This document shows positions 25,162 to 36,296 of a stretch of 64,000 nucleotides of DNA, one piece after another. The stretch lies in assembly GCA_963770865.1 (NCBI GenBank), contig CAVYRD010000011.1, forward strand, positions 186,001 to 250,000, given 5' to 3'. Within the stretch, counting starts at the first letter, position 1. The number at the start of each line of letters is the position of its first letter. A program made the translations under genes and the position numbers. The notes under the pieces are model-generated. The model did no database searches and had not been told where the DNA came from. It was given only the letters and a program-made list of their open reading frames with translations. The DNA comes from Miltoncostaea sp963770865. Lineage in GTDB: Bacteria; Actinomycetota; Thermoleophilia; Miltoncostaeales; Miltoncostaeaceae.

Positions 25162-26328
25162 GTGCCATTGACCTACCGCACAGCCGGGGAGTCCCACGGC
25201 CCCGCGCTCTTCGCGGTGCTGGAGGGCCTGCCCGCCGGCCTCCCGCTCGTCCCCGACGACATCGACGCCGACCTCGCGCGCCGGCAGCTCGGCTACGGCC
25301 GGGGCGGCCGCATGAAGATCGAGACCGACCGCGCGAACGTGAAGAGCGGCCTGCGCCACGGGCGCACCATCGGCAGCCCGCTGACGCTCGAGATCGTCAA
25401 CAAGGACTTCGCCAACTGGGAGGCCGACCGGATGGCCGTCTGGGCGCCGCCGCCCGAGGTCCACGTCGAACCGATCACGCTGCCGCGCCCGGGCCACGCC
25501 GACCTCGCCGGGATGCTCAAGTACGGCACCGACGACCTGCGGCCGATCCTCGAGCGCGCGAGCGCCCGCGAGACCGCCGCGCGGGTGGCCGCCGGCGGCG
25601 TCGCGAAGGCGCTCCTGCGCCGCTACGGCATGGAGGTCCGCAGCCACGTCGTGCGCATCGGCCCCGAGGCCGTGGACCTGCGCGACGACCTCGTGATCGC
25701 GGACTTCGAGGGTGTGGACGAGAGCCCCGTGCGATGCCTCGACCCCGAGGCCTCGGCGCGCATGCGCGAGGCCATCAAGCGCGCGGGCCAGGACCACGAC
25801 ACCGTCGGCGGCATCTTCGAGGTCTGGGCCTTCGACCCGATCCCCGGCCTCGGCTCCCATGTCAGCGGCGACGCCCGCCTCGACGCCCGCCTGGGCCAGG
25901 CGATCATGGGCATCCAGGCGATCAAGGGCGTGGAGATCGGCGCCGGCTTCGAGCTCGGGCACCTGCCCGGCAGCGAGGCCCACGACGAGATCTACCACGA
26001 CCCCGGGCGCGGCTACTACCGGCGCACCAACCGCTCCGGCGGCATCGAGGGCGGCATGACCCACGGCGCCCCGGTGGTCGTGCGCGCGGTGATGAAGCCG
26101 ATCAGCACGCTCAGCAGGCCCCTGGCCTCGGTCAACGTCGCCACCAAGGAGCCGACCAAGGCCTTCAAGGAGCGCTCCGACATCTGCGCCGTGCCCGCGG
26201 CGGCGGTGGTCGCCGAGGCGGCGGTGGCGTTCGTGCTGGCGCAGGCGCTGCTGGAGAAGTTCGGCGGCGACTCGATCGCCCACCTGGACGCCGCGGTCGA
26301 GCGCTACCGGGTCGAGATCGCGCGCTGA
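25162..26328 (+). CDS. aroC: chorismate synthase
   Basis: This 388-residue FMN-dependent enzyme converts EPSP to chorismate, the last step of the shikimate pathway. It begins LTYRTAGESHGPAL, with FMN and phosphate-binding blocks RGGRMKIETD, GHADLAGMLKYG, the RASARETAARVAAGG block, and RTNRSGGIEGGMT late in the protein. The length is normal. It heads the cluster aroC-aroK-aroB-aroQ. Confidence 0.97.
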   Translation: MPLTYRTAGESHGPALFAVLEGLPAGLPLVPDDIDADLARRQLGYGRGGRMKIETDRANVKSGLRHGRTIGSPLTLEIVNKDFANWEADRMAVWAPPPEVHVEPITLPRPGHADLAGMLKYGTDDLRPILERASARETAARVAAGGVAKALLRRYGMEVRSHVVRIGPEAVDLRDDLVIADFEGVDESPVRCLDPEASARMREAIKRAGQDHDTVGGIFEVWAFDPIPGLGSHVSGDARLDARLGQAIMGIQAIKGVEIGAGFELGHLPGSEAHDEIYHDPGRGYYRRTNRSGGIEGGMTHGAPVVVRAVMKPISTLSRPLASVNVATKEPTKAFKERSDICAVPAAAVVAEAAVAFVLAQALLEKFGGDSIAHLDAAVERYRVEIAR

Positions 26329-26333
26329 CGGCG

Positions 26334-26849
26334 ATGGGGCGCTGGCTCGTACTGTCCGGGTACATGGGGGCGGGCAAGACCTCGGTGGGGCGCCGGGTCG
26401 CCTCGCGCCTCGGCCGCCGCTTCGTTGACGTGGATCGCGTCATCGAGGAGCGTGCCGAGATGGCGATCCCCGAGATCTTCTCGCGCAAGGGCGAGCTCTG
26501 GTTCCGGCGCACCGAGGAGCGCGTCGTCCGGGAGTTGCTGGCCGAGGAGCCGGGCGTGCTGGCCCTCGGCGGAGGGGCCCTCGAGAGCCAGCGCACGCGC
26601 GACCTGGTGGGCCGCACGGCCGACGTCGTCTGGCTGCGGGCGAGCATCGAGGTGGCCTGGTCGCGGGTGAAGGACTCCGACCGCCCGCTGGCGTCCGACC
26701 GCGGCCGCTTCGAGCGCCGGGCGGCGGCCCGCGAGGCGACCTACCGCGAGGCGGCCGACCTCGAGGTCGACGCCGACGGCCCGGCCGACGAGGTCGCGGC
26801 GCGCGTCGCGGCCTGGGCGCAGCGCGGCGCCGCGGAGGCGCCGGCGTGA
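26334..26849 (+). CDS. aroK: shikimate kinase
   Basis: This 171-residue P-loop kinase phosphorylates shikimate at O3. Walker A is GYMGAGKTSVGRRVA. The shikimate-binding Asp is in DVDRVIEE, Arg in FRRTEERV, and the GGGA motif in LALGGGALE. The lid is DRPLASDRGRFERRAA. It sits 5 bases after aroC and overlaps aroB by GTGA. Confidence 0.96.
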   Translation: MGRWLVLSGYMGAGKTSVGRRVASRLGRRFVDVDRVIEERAEMAIPEIFSRKGELWFRRTEERVVRELLAEEPGVLALGGGALESQRTRDLVGRTADVVWLRASIEVAWSRVKDSDRPLASDRGRFERRAAAREATYREAADLEVDADGPADEVAARVAAWAQRGAAEAPA

Positions 26850-27943
26850 GCGCCACCGCGCCGGCCCCGGCGCTCTGGGCCGAGATCGGCGACGCCCGCT
26901 ACCCGCTCCACCTGGGCAGCGGCCTGCTCGACCTCATCGGCGACCTCTGGGCCGAGCGCGGGACGGTCGGGACCGTGCTGCTGGTCAGCGACGGCAACCT
27001 GCCCGAGCTCTCGCGCCGGGTGCGCGCGTCGCTGCAGGCCGTCGGCGCCCGGGTGGTGACCACGACCGTGCCGCCCGGTGAGTCGTCCAAGAGCCTCGCC
27101 CAGGTGGAGCGCATCGCGCGCCTGGCGGCCGACGCCGGCCTGCGGCGCTCGGACGTCGTCTTCGCCCTCGGGGGCGGCGTGGTGGGCGACCTGGCGGGCT
27201 TCGTCGCGGCCACCTACCAGCGCGGCGTCCACCTGGTCCACGTGCCCACGACGCTGCTGGCGATGGTCGACTCGGCGATCGGCGGCAAGACCGGCGTCGA
27301 CCTGCCCGAGGGCAAGAACTACGTCGGCGCCATCTGGCAGCCGGACATGGTCGTGATGGACACCGACGTGCTCGCCACGCTGCCGCCGCGCGAGCTGTCG
27401 TGCGGGTTCGCGGAGGTGGTCAAGTACGGGCTGCTGGACGGCCCCGAGCTGTTCGCGACCGTCGAGGGCTGGCCGCCCCTGCCGGGCCCGGCCGACGAGC
27501 TGGTCGCCCTCATCCGCCGCTGCGTCGACCACAAGCTGCGGGTGGTGGCCGAGGACGAGCGCGACCACGGGATCCGCGCCTCGCTCAACCTCGGCCACAC
27601 GGTCGGACACGGCATCGAGGCGGCCGCCGGCTACGACCGCTACCGCCACGGCGAGGCGATCGCACTGGGCCTGCTCGCGGCGCTGCGCCTGGCCGAGGGC
27701 GCGGTGGGGCTCGACCCCTCCTGGCGCCCGCGCGTGGCGGCGATCCTCGAGCGCCACGAGCTGCCGACCCGGCTCGACCCGGCGGTCGGCACGCAGGCCA
27801 TCCTGGAGGCGATGGGCCGCGACAAGAAGGCCGACGACGCGGCGCTCAACATGGTGATGGTGGCCTCGCCGGGCGACGTGCGGCTGCGCGTCAACCCGGC
27901 CCGCGACCGCCTGGTGGCGGCCATCGAGGAGCTGCGCCGGTGA
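26846..27943 (+). CDS. aroB: 3-dehydroquinate synthase
   Basis: This 365-residue NAD- and zinc-dependent enzyme converts DAHP to dehydroquinate. Visible are PPGESSKSLAQVERI, FALGGGVVGDLAGFVAATYQRG, PTTLLAMVDSAIGGKTGVD, the LNLGHTVGHGIEAA block with metal-ligand His, and HGEAIALGLL. The final DKKADDAALNMVMV is also typical. It is coupled at both ends by GTGA overlaps. Confidence 0.97.
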   Translation: MSATAPAPALWAEIGDARYPLHLGSGLLDLIGDLWAERGTVGTVLLVSDGNLPELSRRVRASLQAVGARVVTTTVPPGESSKSLAQVERIARLAADAGLRRSDVVFALGGGVVGDLAGFVAATYQRGVHLVHVPTTLLAMVDSAIGGKTGVDLPEGKNYVGAIWQPDMVVMDTDVLATLPPRELSCGFAEVVKYGLLDGPELFATVEGWPPLPGPADELVALIRRCVDHKLRVVAEDERDHGIRASLNLGHTVGHGIEAAAGYDRYRHGEAIALGLLAALRLAEGAVGLDPSWRPRVAAILERHELPTRLDPAVGTQAILEAMGRDKKADDAALNMVMVASPGDVRLRVNPARDRLVAAIEELRR

Positions 27944-28383
27944 GCCGGCCGCTGCGCATCGCCCTGCTCCACGGGCCCAACCTGAACATGCTCGGCCGGC
28001 GCCCCTCGGCGCACTACGGCACGCTCACGCTGCGCGACCTGGAGGACCTGGTGCGCGGCTGGGGCGAGGAGCGCGGGATGACCGTCGGCTGCTTCCAGAC
28101 CAACCACGAGGGCGCCTTCCTCGAGCACGTCCACGGCCTGGCCGGGCTGGTGGACGGCGCCGTGGTCAACCCGGGGGCCTGGACCCACTACCAGTGGTCG
28201 ATCCGCGACGCGCTCGAGGTGATGGGCGCGCCGTTCGTGGAGGTCCACCTGTCCGACGTCGAGGCGCGCGAGCCGCACCGGCGCGTCTCGGTGGTGCGCG
28301 ACATCGCCTCGGCGGCCGTGTGGGGCAAGGGCCCCGACGGCTACCGCGACGCCCTCGACCATCTCGCGGAGGTGCTGGCATGA
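27940..28383 (+). CDS. aroQ: type II 3-dehydroquinate dehydratase
   Basis: This 147-residue type II enzyme forms dodecamers. It has the diagnostic HGPNLNMLGRRPSAHYG at the N-terminus, with catalytic Tyr. Next come FQTNHEGAFLEHVH, NPGAWTHYQWSIRDAL and PFVEVHLSDVEAREPHRRVS with the catalytic His. It overlaps pepQ by ATGA. Confidence 0.96.
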   Translation: MSRPLRIALLHGPNLNMLGRRPSAHYGTLTLRDLEDLVRGWGEERGMTVGCFQTNHEGAFLEHVHGLAGLVDGAVVNPGAWTHYQWSIRDALEVMGAPFVEVHLSDVEAREPHRRVSVVRDIASAAVWGKGPDGYRDALDHLAEVLA

Positions 28384-29462
28384 GCGCGCGCACGCAGCGC
28401 CAGGACCGGCTGGTGGCGATGCTCGAGGAGCGCGGCCTCGGCGCGCTGGTCGTGACCGACGCGGCCAACGTCCGCTACCTCACCGGCTACGTGGGCTCCA
28501 ACGGCGTGGCGGTCATCGGCGCCGGCGGGCGCGTGCTGGTCACCGACTCGCGCTACGCGGTGGCCGCGACCGAGCAGGTGGAGGGGGCCGAGGTCCGGAT
28601 CGGGCGGCGCGACCTGCTGGCGAACGCCGCGGACATCGCCCGCGAGGTGGCCGGCGGGCGGCCGGTGGGCGTGGAGGCCGACGACCTCACCATCGCCCGC
28701 TACGAGCGCCTCGTCGAGCTGCTCGGCGGCGCGCCGACGGCGACCACGCGCGGCGTCGTCGAGGACCTGAGGGCCATCAAGGACGCCGGCGAGGTGGCGG
28801 CGATGCGCGAGGCCGCGGCCGTCGCCGACCGGGCCCTGGCCCGCGTGCTCGACGCCGGCATCGTGGGCCGCACCGAGCGCGCGGTGGCCTTCTCCCTGTA
28901 CGAGGCGATGGTCGCCGAGGGCGCCCAGGAGCCGAGCTTCTCGACGATCGTGGCCTCGGGCCCGCGCGCCGCGCGCCCGCACCACGTGCCCGGCCCCGAC
29001 CCGATCCCGGCCGACACGCTGGTCGTGATCGACATGGGCGCCGTGGTCGACGGCTACTGCTCCGACATGACGCGGACCGTCGCGACCGGGCCCCTGCCGG
29101 CCCGTCTCGAGGAGATCCACGCGGTCTGCCTGGAGGCCCAGATCGCCGCCCTCGACGCCGCGGCCCCCGGCATGGCCGCGGCCGATCTCGACGCGGTCGC
29201 CCGCGCGAGCATCGCCGCCGCCGGGTACGGTGAGCACTTCGGGCACGGCCTCGGTCACGGGGTCGGGCTCATGATCCACGAGCGACCCGGGGTGCGGCCG
29301 GAGAGCTCGGATTCGCTGGAAGCGGGGATGGCGATCACGATCGAGCCCGGGATCTACCTCGAGGGCGAGGGCGGGGTGCGGATCGAGGATCTCGTCGTGT
29401 TGCAGGAGGGGGGCCGCGAGGTGCTCTCGCACACCCCGAAGGAGCTGAGGATCGTCGCGTGA
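28380..29462 (+). CDS. pepQ: Xaa-Pro aminopeptidase/dipeptidase (M24)
   Basis: This 360-residue cytoplasmic metallopeptidase has a creatinase-like N-terminal domain (NVRYLTGYVGSNGVAV) and a pita-bread C-terminal domain. The metal ligands are Asp in VIDMGAVVDGYCSDMTRT, His in GHGLGHGVGLMIHE, and Glu in TIEPGIY and VRIEDLVVL. It releases N-terminal residues before proline. The aroQ-pepQ-efp order is conserved in Actinobacteria, and EF-P itself acts at polyproline sequences. Confidence 0.93.
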   Translation: MSARTQRQDRLVAMLEERGLGALVVTDAANVRYLTGYVGSNGVAVIGAGGRVLVTDSRYAVAATEQVEGAEVRIGRRDLLANAADIAREVAGGRPVGVEADDLTIARYERLVELLGGAPTATTRGVVEDLRAIKDAGEVAAMREAAAVADRALARVLDAGIVGRTERAVAFSLYEAMVAEGAQEPSFSTIVASGPRAARPHHVPGPDPIPADTLVVIDMGAVVDGYCSDMTRTVATGPLPARLEEIHAVCLEAQIAALDAAAPGMAAADLDAVARASIAAAGYGEHFGHGLGHGVGLMIHERPGVRPESSDSLEAGMAITIEPGIYLEGEGGVRIEDLVVLQEGGREVLSHTPKELRIVA

Positions 29463-29481
29463 GAACCAGGGGGCGAAGGGC

Positions 29482-30036
29482 ATGATCACCACCAACGACC
29501 TGAAGAACGGCTACGTGCTGGACATCGACGGCGAGCTCGTGAGCGTCGTGTCCTTCCAGCACGTGAAGCCGGGCAAGGGCGGCGCCTTCGTGCGCACGAA
29601 GCTGAAGAGCATGACCTCGGGGGCCGTGGTCGAGCGCACCTTCCGCGCCGGGGAGAAGGTGGAGCGGGTCACCACCGAGAGCCGGACGATGCAGTTCCTC
29701 TACCGCGACGGCGACCAGCTCTACCTGATGGACAACACGACCTACGAGCAGATCCCGGTCGCGTCCTCGCTGGTGGAGAACGACGACCTCCTGGCGCCGA
29801 ACACCGACGTGCAGGTGCTCTTCGTGCGCGACGCGCCGATCCGCGTCGAGCTGCCGACCTTCGTCGAGCTGGCGGTCACCCAGACCGACCCCGGGGTGAA
29901 GGGGGACACGGTCTCCAACGTCCAGAAGCCCGCGACGGTCGAGACCGGCGCGGTGATCGACGTGCCCCTCTTCGTGAACGAGGGCGACCGCCTGAAGATC
30001 GACACGCGCACCCGGGCCTACTCGGCGCGGGCCTGA
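29482..30036 (+). CDS. efp: translation elongation factor P
   Basis: This 184-residue protein relieves ribosome stalling at proline stretches. The KOW domain contains the loop VKPGKGGAFVRTKLKS, whose Lys is the modification site in some bacteria. Two OB domains follow, including the signature SNVQKPATVETGAVIDVPLFVNEGD. No epmA/ymfI modification gene is visible nearby. A GGGGCGAAGG binding site precedes the ATG. Confidence 0.97.
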   Translation: MITTNDLKNGYVLDIDGELVSVVSFQHVKPGKGGAFVRTKLKSMTSGAVVERTFRAGEKVERVTTESRTMQFLYRDGDQLYLMDNTTYEQIPVASSLVENDDLLAPNTDVQVLFVRDAPIRVELPTFVELAVTQTDPGVKGDTVSNVQKPATVETGAVIDVPLFVNEGDRLKIDTRTRAYSARA

Positions 30037-30053
30037 TCATCGAAGGGAGACAC

Positions 30054-31825
30054 GTGACGCCAGCTTCCGACGCGGTCGGCTATGTCGACGCCACCCTCCG
30101 CGACCTCGCCCCCTTCCCGTGGGGCACCGCGGTGGGCACCGACGACCTCGCGGCCGCGGCCGCGGCGCTGTCCGAGGTGGGCGCGCGGGTGCTGGAGGCC
30201 CTCGACGCCCGCTGCGCCCGGGCGGCGCTCGAGGCCCGCTCGGAGAGCCCCTGGGACCGCCTGCGGGCCGTGCTGCGCGAGGCCGGCGGGACGCCGGTGG
30301 GCGTCGTCGTGGGCGCGCGCAACCTGTGGGGCGACCGGCCCCTGGCGGCCGACGTCGTGCGGCGCTTCGTTCTCTGCGCGGTCGACTCGGGCGCGTCGCG
30401 CGTGCGCGCCACCGACCCCCTGAACGACCCCGAGGCCCTGCTGGCGGTGGCGGTCGCATGCGAGGAGGCGTCGGCCGAGTTCGTCCCGACGCTGATCCTC
30501 GGCCCCTCGCCGGGCGTCGGCGACGAGCTCTGGATCGCCGAGGCCGTGGCCCTGGCCGCGCTGCCGGGCGCCGCGAGCATCTGCGTGTCCGACGGCGCGG
30601 GGCACGTCGCGCCGGCCGCGCTCGGGACCCTGGTGAGCGCCGTCGCGTCGGCCACCGGTCTGCCCGTCGAGGTCCAGGTGCAGGCGCCGGGAGGCCTCGC
30701 GCCGCTGTCGGCCACGGCCGCGGTGGTCGCGGGCGCGGATGCCGTGCAGGCCTCGGCCGGCCCGGTGGCGCTGGTCTCGGCCCGTCCGTCCGCCGAGACG
30801 CTGCGCGCCGCCCTGGTGGGCGGCACGCGGCACTTCGACTGCAATGCCTCGGCCCTCGACCGCGCCGCGCGCGTGGTGGGCCCGATGCTCCCCGCCGACC
30901 GCCTGCGCCAGGCCGCCGCCGCCGTGTTCGGCCCGGCCGTCGCCGTGCCGCCGGCGCTCGAGGCCGGCCTGATCTCGCGCCTCGGGCGCCTGGGCCTCTC
31001 GCGGAGCCTCGTGGCCGTGGCCACCGAGTCGGCCGCCGTGGCCCGCGACATCGGCGCCGCGACGCTGGCCTACCCGCTGGGCTCGGCCATCCTCGCCCAG
31101 GCCGCGCGCCACGTCATCGAGGGCCGCCGCTGGGCCGGGATCGAGCCCGAGCTGGTGCAGATCGCCCTCGGCCGCGCCGGCCGCCTGCGCGGCCCGGTTG
31201 CCGACGCCGTGCTGCAGGTGGCGACGGCCGAGGACCCCGGTCCCCCGCCGCGGCGCGACCTGGTGGCCGTGGCCGAGGAGGCGCCCCAGGGCCTCTCCGA
31301 CGAGGACCTGGTGCTGTGGGCGATGTTCGCCGAGACGACCGAGCAGGTCGTCGCCCGGCGGCGCTCGCTCGGAGCGGAGGCGGCCAACCGCCCGGGCCAG
31401 CCGGCCATCGACCGCGACCTGCTCGACACCCTCGTGGACGTGGTGGAGGCATCCGACGAGGCCGAGGTCACGGTCGAGGTGTCCGGCGCCCGCGTCACGG
31501 TGCGCCGCGCGGTCGCGCAGCCGGCGGCCGCGGGCGCCCCGTCCGGGGGCGGAGGCGAGTCGGGCGGCGCCGGGACGACCGAGGGCGACGGCATGGTGCG
31601 CGTCACCAGCCCGATGGTCGGCACCTTCTATCGGCGCCCGGGGCCGGACCAGGAGCCGTTCGTCGTCGAGGGCCAGCGCGTCGAGGCGGGCGAGACCCTC
31701 TGCCTGATCGAGGCGATGAAGCTCTTCAACGAGATCGTCGCCGAGCAGGGCGGGGTGGTGCGCCAGATCTGTCTGCAGGACGCCGACCCGGCGGAGTTCG
31801 GCCAGCTCCTCTTCCTGATCGAGCC

Positions 31826-31829
<4 letters not shown>
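30054..31829 (+). CDS. accB: degenerate carboxyltransferase domain fused to biotin carboxyl carrier protein
   Basis: The protein is 591 residues. Residues ~8-260 follow the TIM barrel of oxaloacetate decarboxylase alpha/pyruvate carboxylase (YVDATLRDLAPF, ESPWDRLRAVLREAGGTPV, DDVVRRF-like ADVVRRFVLCAVDSGASRVRA, DPLNDPEALL). Residues ~290-440 match the conserved carboxylase domain (LISRLGRLGLSRSLVAVA, AYPLGSAILAQAARHVI). The catalytic metal ligands are replaced: the carbamylated Lys position reads VSDGAG (Ser179), and the HxH pair reads QVQ (Gln208, Gln210). Residues ~452-591 are a complete AccB: N-terminal IDRDLLDTLVDVVEAS, a Gly-rich linker, then the biotinyl domain with EAMKL (Lys556). Only the biotin-carrier role is expected to be active. 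It overlaps accC by GTGA. Confidence 0.85.
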
Positions 31830-33186
<1,357 letters not shown>

Positions 33187-33190
<4 letters not shown>

Positions 33191-33609
33191 GCGCCGACCG
33201 CGAGGGCGGACGGCGCGCGGCGCGGCGCCAGGCGGTGGTGCTGCTCTACCAGCACGACGTGACGGGGCTGGGGCTGGAGGAGCTGGAGCGCAACACCGAG
33301 CGCGACGGCACGCCCGTCGACCCGTTCGCCCGCGCGCTGATGGAGGGCGTGGCGTCGGACCCGGCGAGCCTCGACGCCCTCATCACCGAGGCCGCCGAGG
33401 GCTGGACGGCCGAACGGCTGGCGCCGCTCGAGCGCAACATCCTGCGCGTCGCCGTCCACGAGATCCTCGACTGGCCGGACATCCCGGCCGCCGTCTCGAT
33501 CAACGAGGCCGTGGACATGGCCAAGCGCTTCTGCGGCACCCAGGCGCCGGGGCTGGTCAACGGCATCCTGGGCCGGATCGCCGCCGAGCAGGCCGGGGTG
33601 GCCGGGTGA
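33187..33609 (+). CDS. nusB: transcription antitermination factor NusB
   Basis: This 140-residue all-helical RNA-binding protein partners with NusE (S10) on rRNA boxA. It has GRRAARRQAVVLLYQHDVTG at the N-terminus and, late, LAPLERNILRVAVHEILDWPDIPAAVSINEAVDMAKRF, the NusB signature. It is coupled to accC and to the following small gene by GTGA overlaps. Confidence 0.95.
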
Positions 33610-33818
33610 GCGACCCGCGCGAGGAGCTGAAGGCGCTCGAGGCCGCGGCGGCCCGCCTGGAGGAGGTCGCCCGGCGCATCGGCGACGCCGACGCGCCCCC
33701 CGACGACCTCCGCGAGCTCGCCGACGAGGCGCTCGCCCTGGGCGCCGAGATCACCGAGCGGCTGCCGCGCGCCCTGCGCCTGCCCGACGCCCCGGAGGAC
33801 GGCCACGGCCCGGGCTGA
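33606..33818 (+). CDS. small coiled-coil protein, XseB-like
   Basis: This 70-residue acidic helical protein has ELKALEAAAARLEEVARRIGDADAPPDDLRELADEALALGAEI. The two-helix pattern, spacing and length resemble the exodeoxyribonuclease VII small subunit (XseB). However, no xseA is adjacent, and XseB normally shows a more conserved central LExGxLxLEES, which is absent. The GTG start overlaps the nusB stop. The identity is tentative. Confidence 0.5.
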   Translation: MSDPREELKALEAAAARLEEVARRIGDADAPPDDLRELADEALALGAEITERLPRALRLPDAPEDGHGPG

Positions 33819-33837
33819 CGAGCTCCTCGACCCGCGC

Positions 33838-34239
33838 GTGCAGGTCGCCGTGCGCCCGCCGAGCGATCCCGACGCCGCCGGCCACGGCGAGCTGCAGGGC
33901 GTGGGCAGCGGGGAGGACCGCCCGCCGATGGGCGAGCTGGCCGAGCGCGCCTGGCTCACCCAGGGCGCGGCGGTGCGCGGCGCCGAGCTGGAGACGCTCG
34001 GGCTGTCGGTCTACGCCAGCCACCCCGAGCTGTCGCTGGTCAACCTGCCGACGGCCTTCATCGAGAGCGGCGTGCGCCTGCTGAAGGAGCTCGGCACCTA
34101 CGTGCTCTCCGGGGGCGTCCTCGAGCCGGGCGACATCATGCAGCTGCGGGCCGACCTGCCGTTCCTGGTCGGCGTGGCTCAGGCGCCGGAGCCGGAGGAG
34201 TCGGACCTGCCGACGCTGCGGATCGTGCTCCTTGCCTAG
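33838..34239 (+). CDS. hypothetical protein
   Basis: This 133-residue protein begins at a GTG 19 bases after the previous stop. The reading frame upstream also looks coding (ADELLDPR) but contains no start codon. The central part is LETLGLSVYASHPELSLVNLPTAFIESGV, then LLKELGTYVLSGGVLEPGDI and ADLPFLVGVAQ. The pattern faintly recalls DUF4261 C-terminal domains; that is a guess. No signal or membrane segment is visible. It is the last gene of the nusB run. Confidence 0.6.
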   Translation: MQVAVRPPSDPDAAGHGELQGVGSGEDRPPMGELAERAWLTQGAAVRGAELETLGLSVYASHPELSLVNLPTAFIESGVRLLKELGTYVLSGGVLEPGDIMQLRADLPFLVGVAQAPEPEESDLPTLRIVLLA

Positions 34240-34275
34240 TGCGTCGCGCCCCTCGCCGGTGAGATCATCGCGCCC

Positions 34276-34884
34276 ATGACGATCGGGACGCGGGTCGAGC
34301 GGGTGCAGGTGGCGGTGATCGTGGCGAGCACCCGCGAAGGGCGCTTCGCCGAGACGGTCGCCGACTGGTTCCTCGGGCTGGGCAGCCTGCGCCTCGACCT
34401 CTGGATCGACCCGATCGACCTCGCGCGCACCCAGCTGCCCGCCCGGCTGCCCCCGCGGCACCCGCGCGAGCGCGGCTACCCGGACGAGGTCGTGCCCTTC
34501 GCGGCGCGGATCGACAGAGCCGAGGCCTTCATCATCCTCACGCCCGAGTACAACCACGGCTACCCGGGCTCGCTGAAGAACGCCCTGGACCTGGTGAACC
34601 ACGAGTGGCGCGCCAAGCCGGTCGCCTTCGTCTCCTACGGCGGCCTGTCCGGCGGCGTCCGGGCCGTCGAGCAGCTGCGCCAGGTGGTCGTGGAGCTGCA
34701 CATGGTCCCGCTGCGCGACGCGGTCGTGCTCCCGATGGCGCGCAAGTCGTTCACCGACGGCGAGGCGCCCGACGACCCGGACGGCCTGGTCGCCGACAGC
34801 GTCCGCACGATGTTCGACCGCCTGGTGTGGTGGTCGCGGGCCCTCTCGGCGGCGCGTCGCGTCGCTCCCTACGACGGGCCCTGA
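34276..34884 (+). CDS. NADPH-dependent FMN reductase family protein
   Basis: This 202-residue flavodoxin-fold protein has the FMN phosphate loop VIVASTREGRFAETVADWF and the diagnostic LTPEYNHGYPGSLKNALDLVNHEW. A conserved FVSYGGLSGGVRAVEQLR follows. It probably reduces quinones, azo compounds or metal ions with NADPH; the physiological substrate is unknown. The ATG lies 7 bases after GATCAT, a weak -10 match, and has no ribosome binding site. Confidence 0.88.
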   Translation: MTIGTRVERVQVAVIVASTREGRFAETVADWFLGLGSLRLDLWIDPIDLARTQLPARLPPRHPRERGYPDEVVPFAARIDRAEAFIILTPEYNHGYPGSLKNALDLVNHEWRAKPVAFVSYGGLSGGVRAVEQLRQVVVELHMVPLRDAVVLPMARKSFTDGEAPDDPDGLVADSVRTMFDRLVWWSRALSAARRVAPYDGP

Positions 34885-34899
34885 GCCCTGATATGGAGC

Positions 34900-35208
34900 C
34901 GAGCCTGTCAAGGGGCACGGGGAGGGTGTCCCGGCGCAGGCCGCGGAGGGCGGGGTGAGGATGGAGCGGCGCTCTCGGGGCGGCACGGGCGGAAGGGGCA
35001 GGTGGTTGACCGCTGTGGTCAGCCTGATATGCGAGGGCTGGCTGCCTCATGACCGGCGATTCGTCGCGGGCTCCGCACCCGAGGAACGGGCGCCGCCCCG
35101 CATCGCGGCCGGGGCTGCCCATAGGGCTGGCGCGGGCCCATCTGGTTGCGACGCGCCCGGCCCTCCCGGTGCCCGTGCGCGCCCCGACAGCGTCGTGGCC
35201 GGGTGCGC
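34900..35208 (-). ncRNA. candidate bridge-RNA region of the IS
   Basis: This is the non-coding stretch between the transposase stop and the 3' inverted repeat. IS110-family elements encode a guide (bridge) RNA in a non-coding end, on the 3' side in the IS1111 group. The motif CCTGATATG occurs at the element edge (34887-34895) and again inside (35023-35031), next to a TGACC/GGTCA hairpin at 35007-35021. This is as expected if the internal copy is a guide segment. The RNA boundaries are unknown. Confidence 0.35.
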
Positions 35209-36296
35209 TCAGTCGATCAGCGCCGCCTCCCAGAGGAAGGTGGTCAGCTCACGCGCGCAGGCCACCGCGACGACGTCGCGCGGCTTGCCGCGCTCGTGGG
35301 CCAGGTGCTGCCAGCGTCGGTGAAGGCGCCGCTGGGCGCGCCAGGCCACCTGCACCACCCGCGGATCGCATGTGGCCTGGCGCCGGCGCAGGCCCTCGCC
35401 GATGCGCGGGGCCAGCCGGTAGTGCCAGGCGGCCTCGACCATCAGGCGCCGGGCATGGCGAGGGCCGGCCTTGGTGATCGGGCCCTGCCGGCGCGATGCG
35501 CCCGTGCTGCGCTCTGAGGGCACCAGGCCCAGGTGGTCGCCCACCTGTGTCGCGCGGGCGAAGCGCGAGAAGTCACCGATCTCGGTCACCAGCCCCACCG
35601 CCGAGAGCGTGTCCAGGCCGCGGAAGGCGCGCAGGCGCCCCACCGGCTCGGCGTGGGCGCCTCGCGGGCCGCCCGCTCGAGTGCCGCCTCGAGCGCCGTG
35701 CGCCGCTGCATGAGCGCCTCCAGGCCCGACCGGTAGTCCACGAGCACCGCCCGGGTGGGCGCGTCGGGCGGGCGCAGGCCCCCGAGCCAGGCCAGGTGGC
35801 CCCGGGTCCAGGCGCCGCCGGGGCCCGGGTGGCGCAGCCCCCGGCGCAGCAGGGGCTTGGAGAGCCGATGGCGGGCCCGCATCAGGTCGGCGCGCAGGTC
35901 CTCGCGGGCGCGCACCAGGTCGCGCAGCTGCTCCTCGGCGGCGCTCGGCACACGCACCCGCACCAGCTCCCCCGCCGCCAGAAGGCGCGCCAGCCGGTCG
36001 GCACCGCGCGCGTCGGTCTTCACCCGCTCGCTCGGCCCTCGCGGGATCAGTCCCGGCGCGCAGACCCGTACGTCGATCTGGCGCCCGGCGGCCCGGCGGG
36101 CCAGCCCGAAGCCGGTCGGCCCCGCCTCGTAGACCGCGCTCACCGGCCCGGCCGGCTGCTCCAAGAAGGCGATCGCCACGCCCGGAGGGCCTGCCAGACG
36201 GCGGCGCACGAGCTCGCCCGTCGTCGTGTCGAGAACGCTCGCCTGGGTGCTGTGGGCATGCACGTCCAGACCCACGAACGACCTAACCCTCGCCAT
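35209..36296 (-). pseudogene. IS110-family transposase, frameshifted
   Basis: This is a DEDD recombinase of about 361 residues. The N-terminal RuvC-like part has FVGLDVHAHSTQASVLD, YEAGPTGFGLARR and RVKTDARGADRLARLL, giving Asp, Glu and the Asp pair. The frame breaks near 35658 (after LEAALERAAREA). The C-terminal Tnp domain continues in another frame with VGRLRAFRGLDTLSAVGLVTEIGDF and RRQGPITKAGPRHARRLMVEAAWHYR. The break needs one missing (or two extra) bases, unlike the single surplus bases seen elsewhere. The usual RRQGSITK reads RRQGPITK here. The gene is probably inactive. Confidence 0.82.

Noticed and set aside
34887..35031. CCTGATATG repeats as a target-site duplication of the insertion sequence
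   Set aside because: Both copies are on the same side of the transposase, 136 bases apart, and IS110 elements do not make long target duplications.
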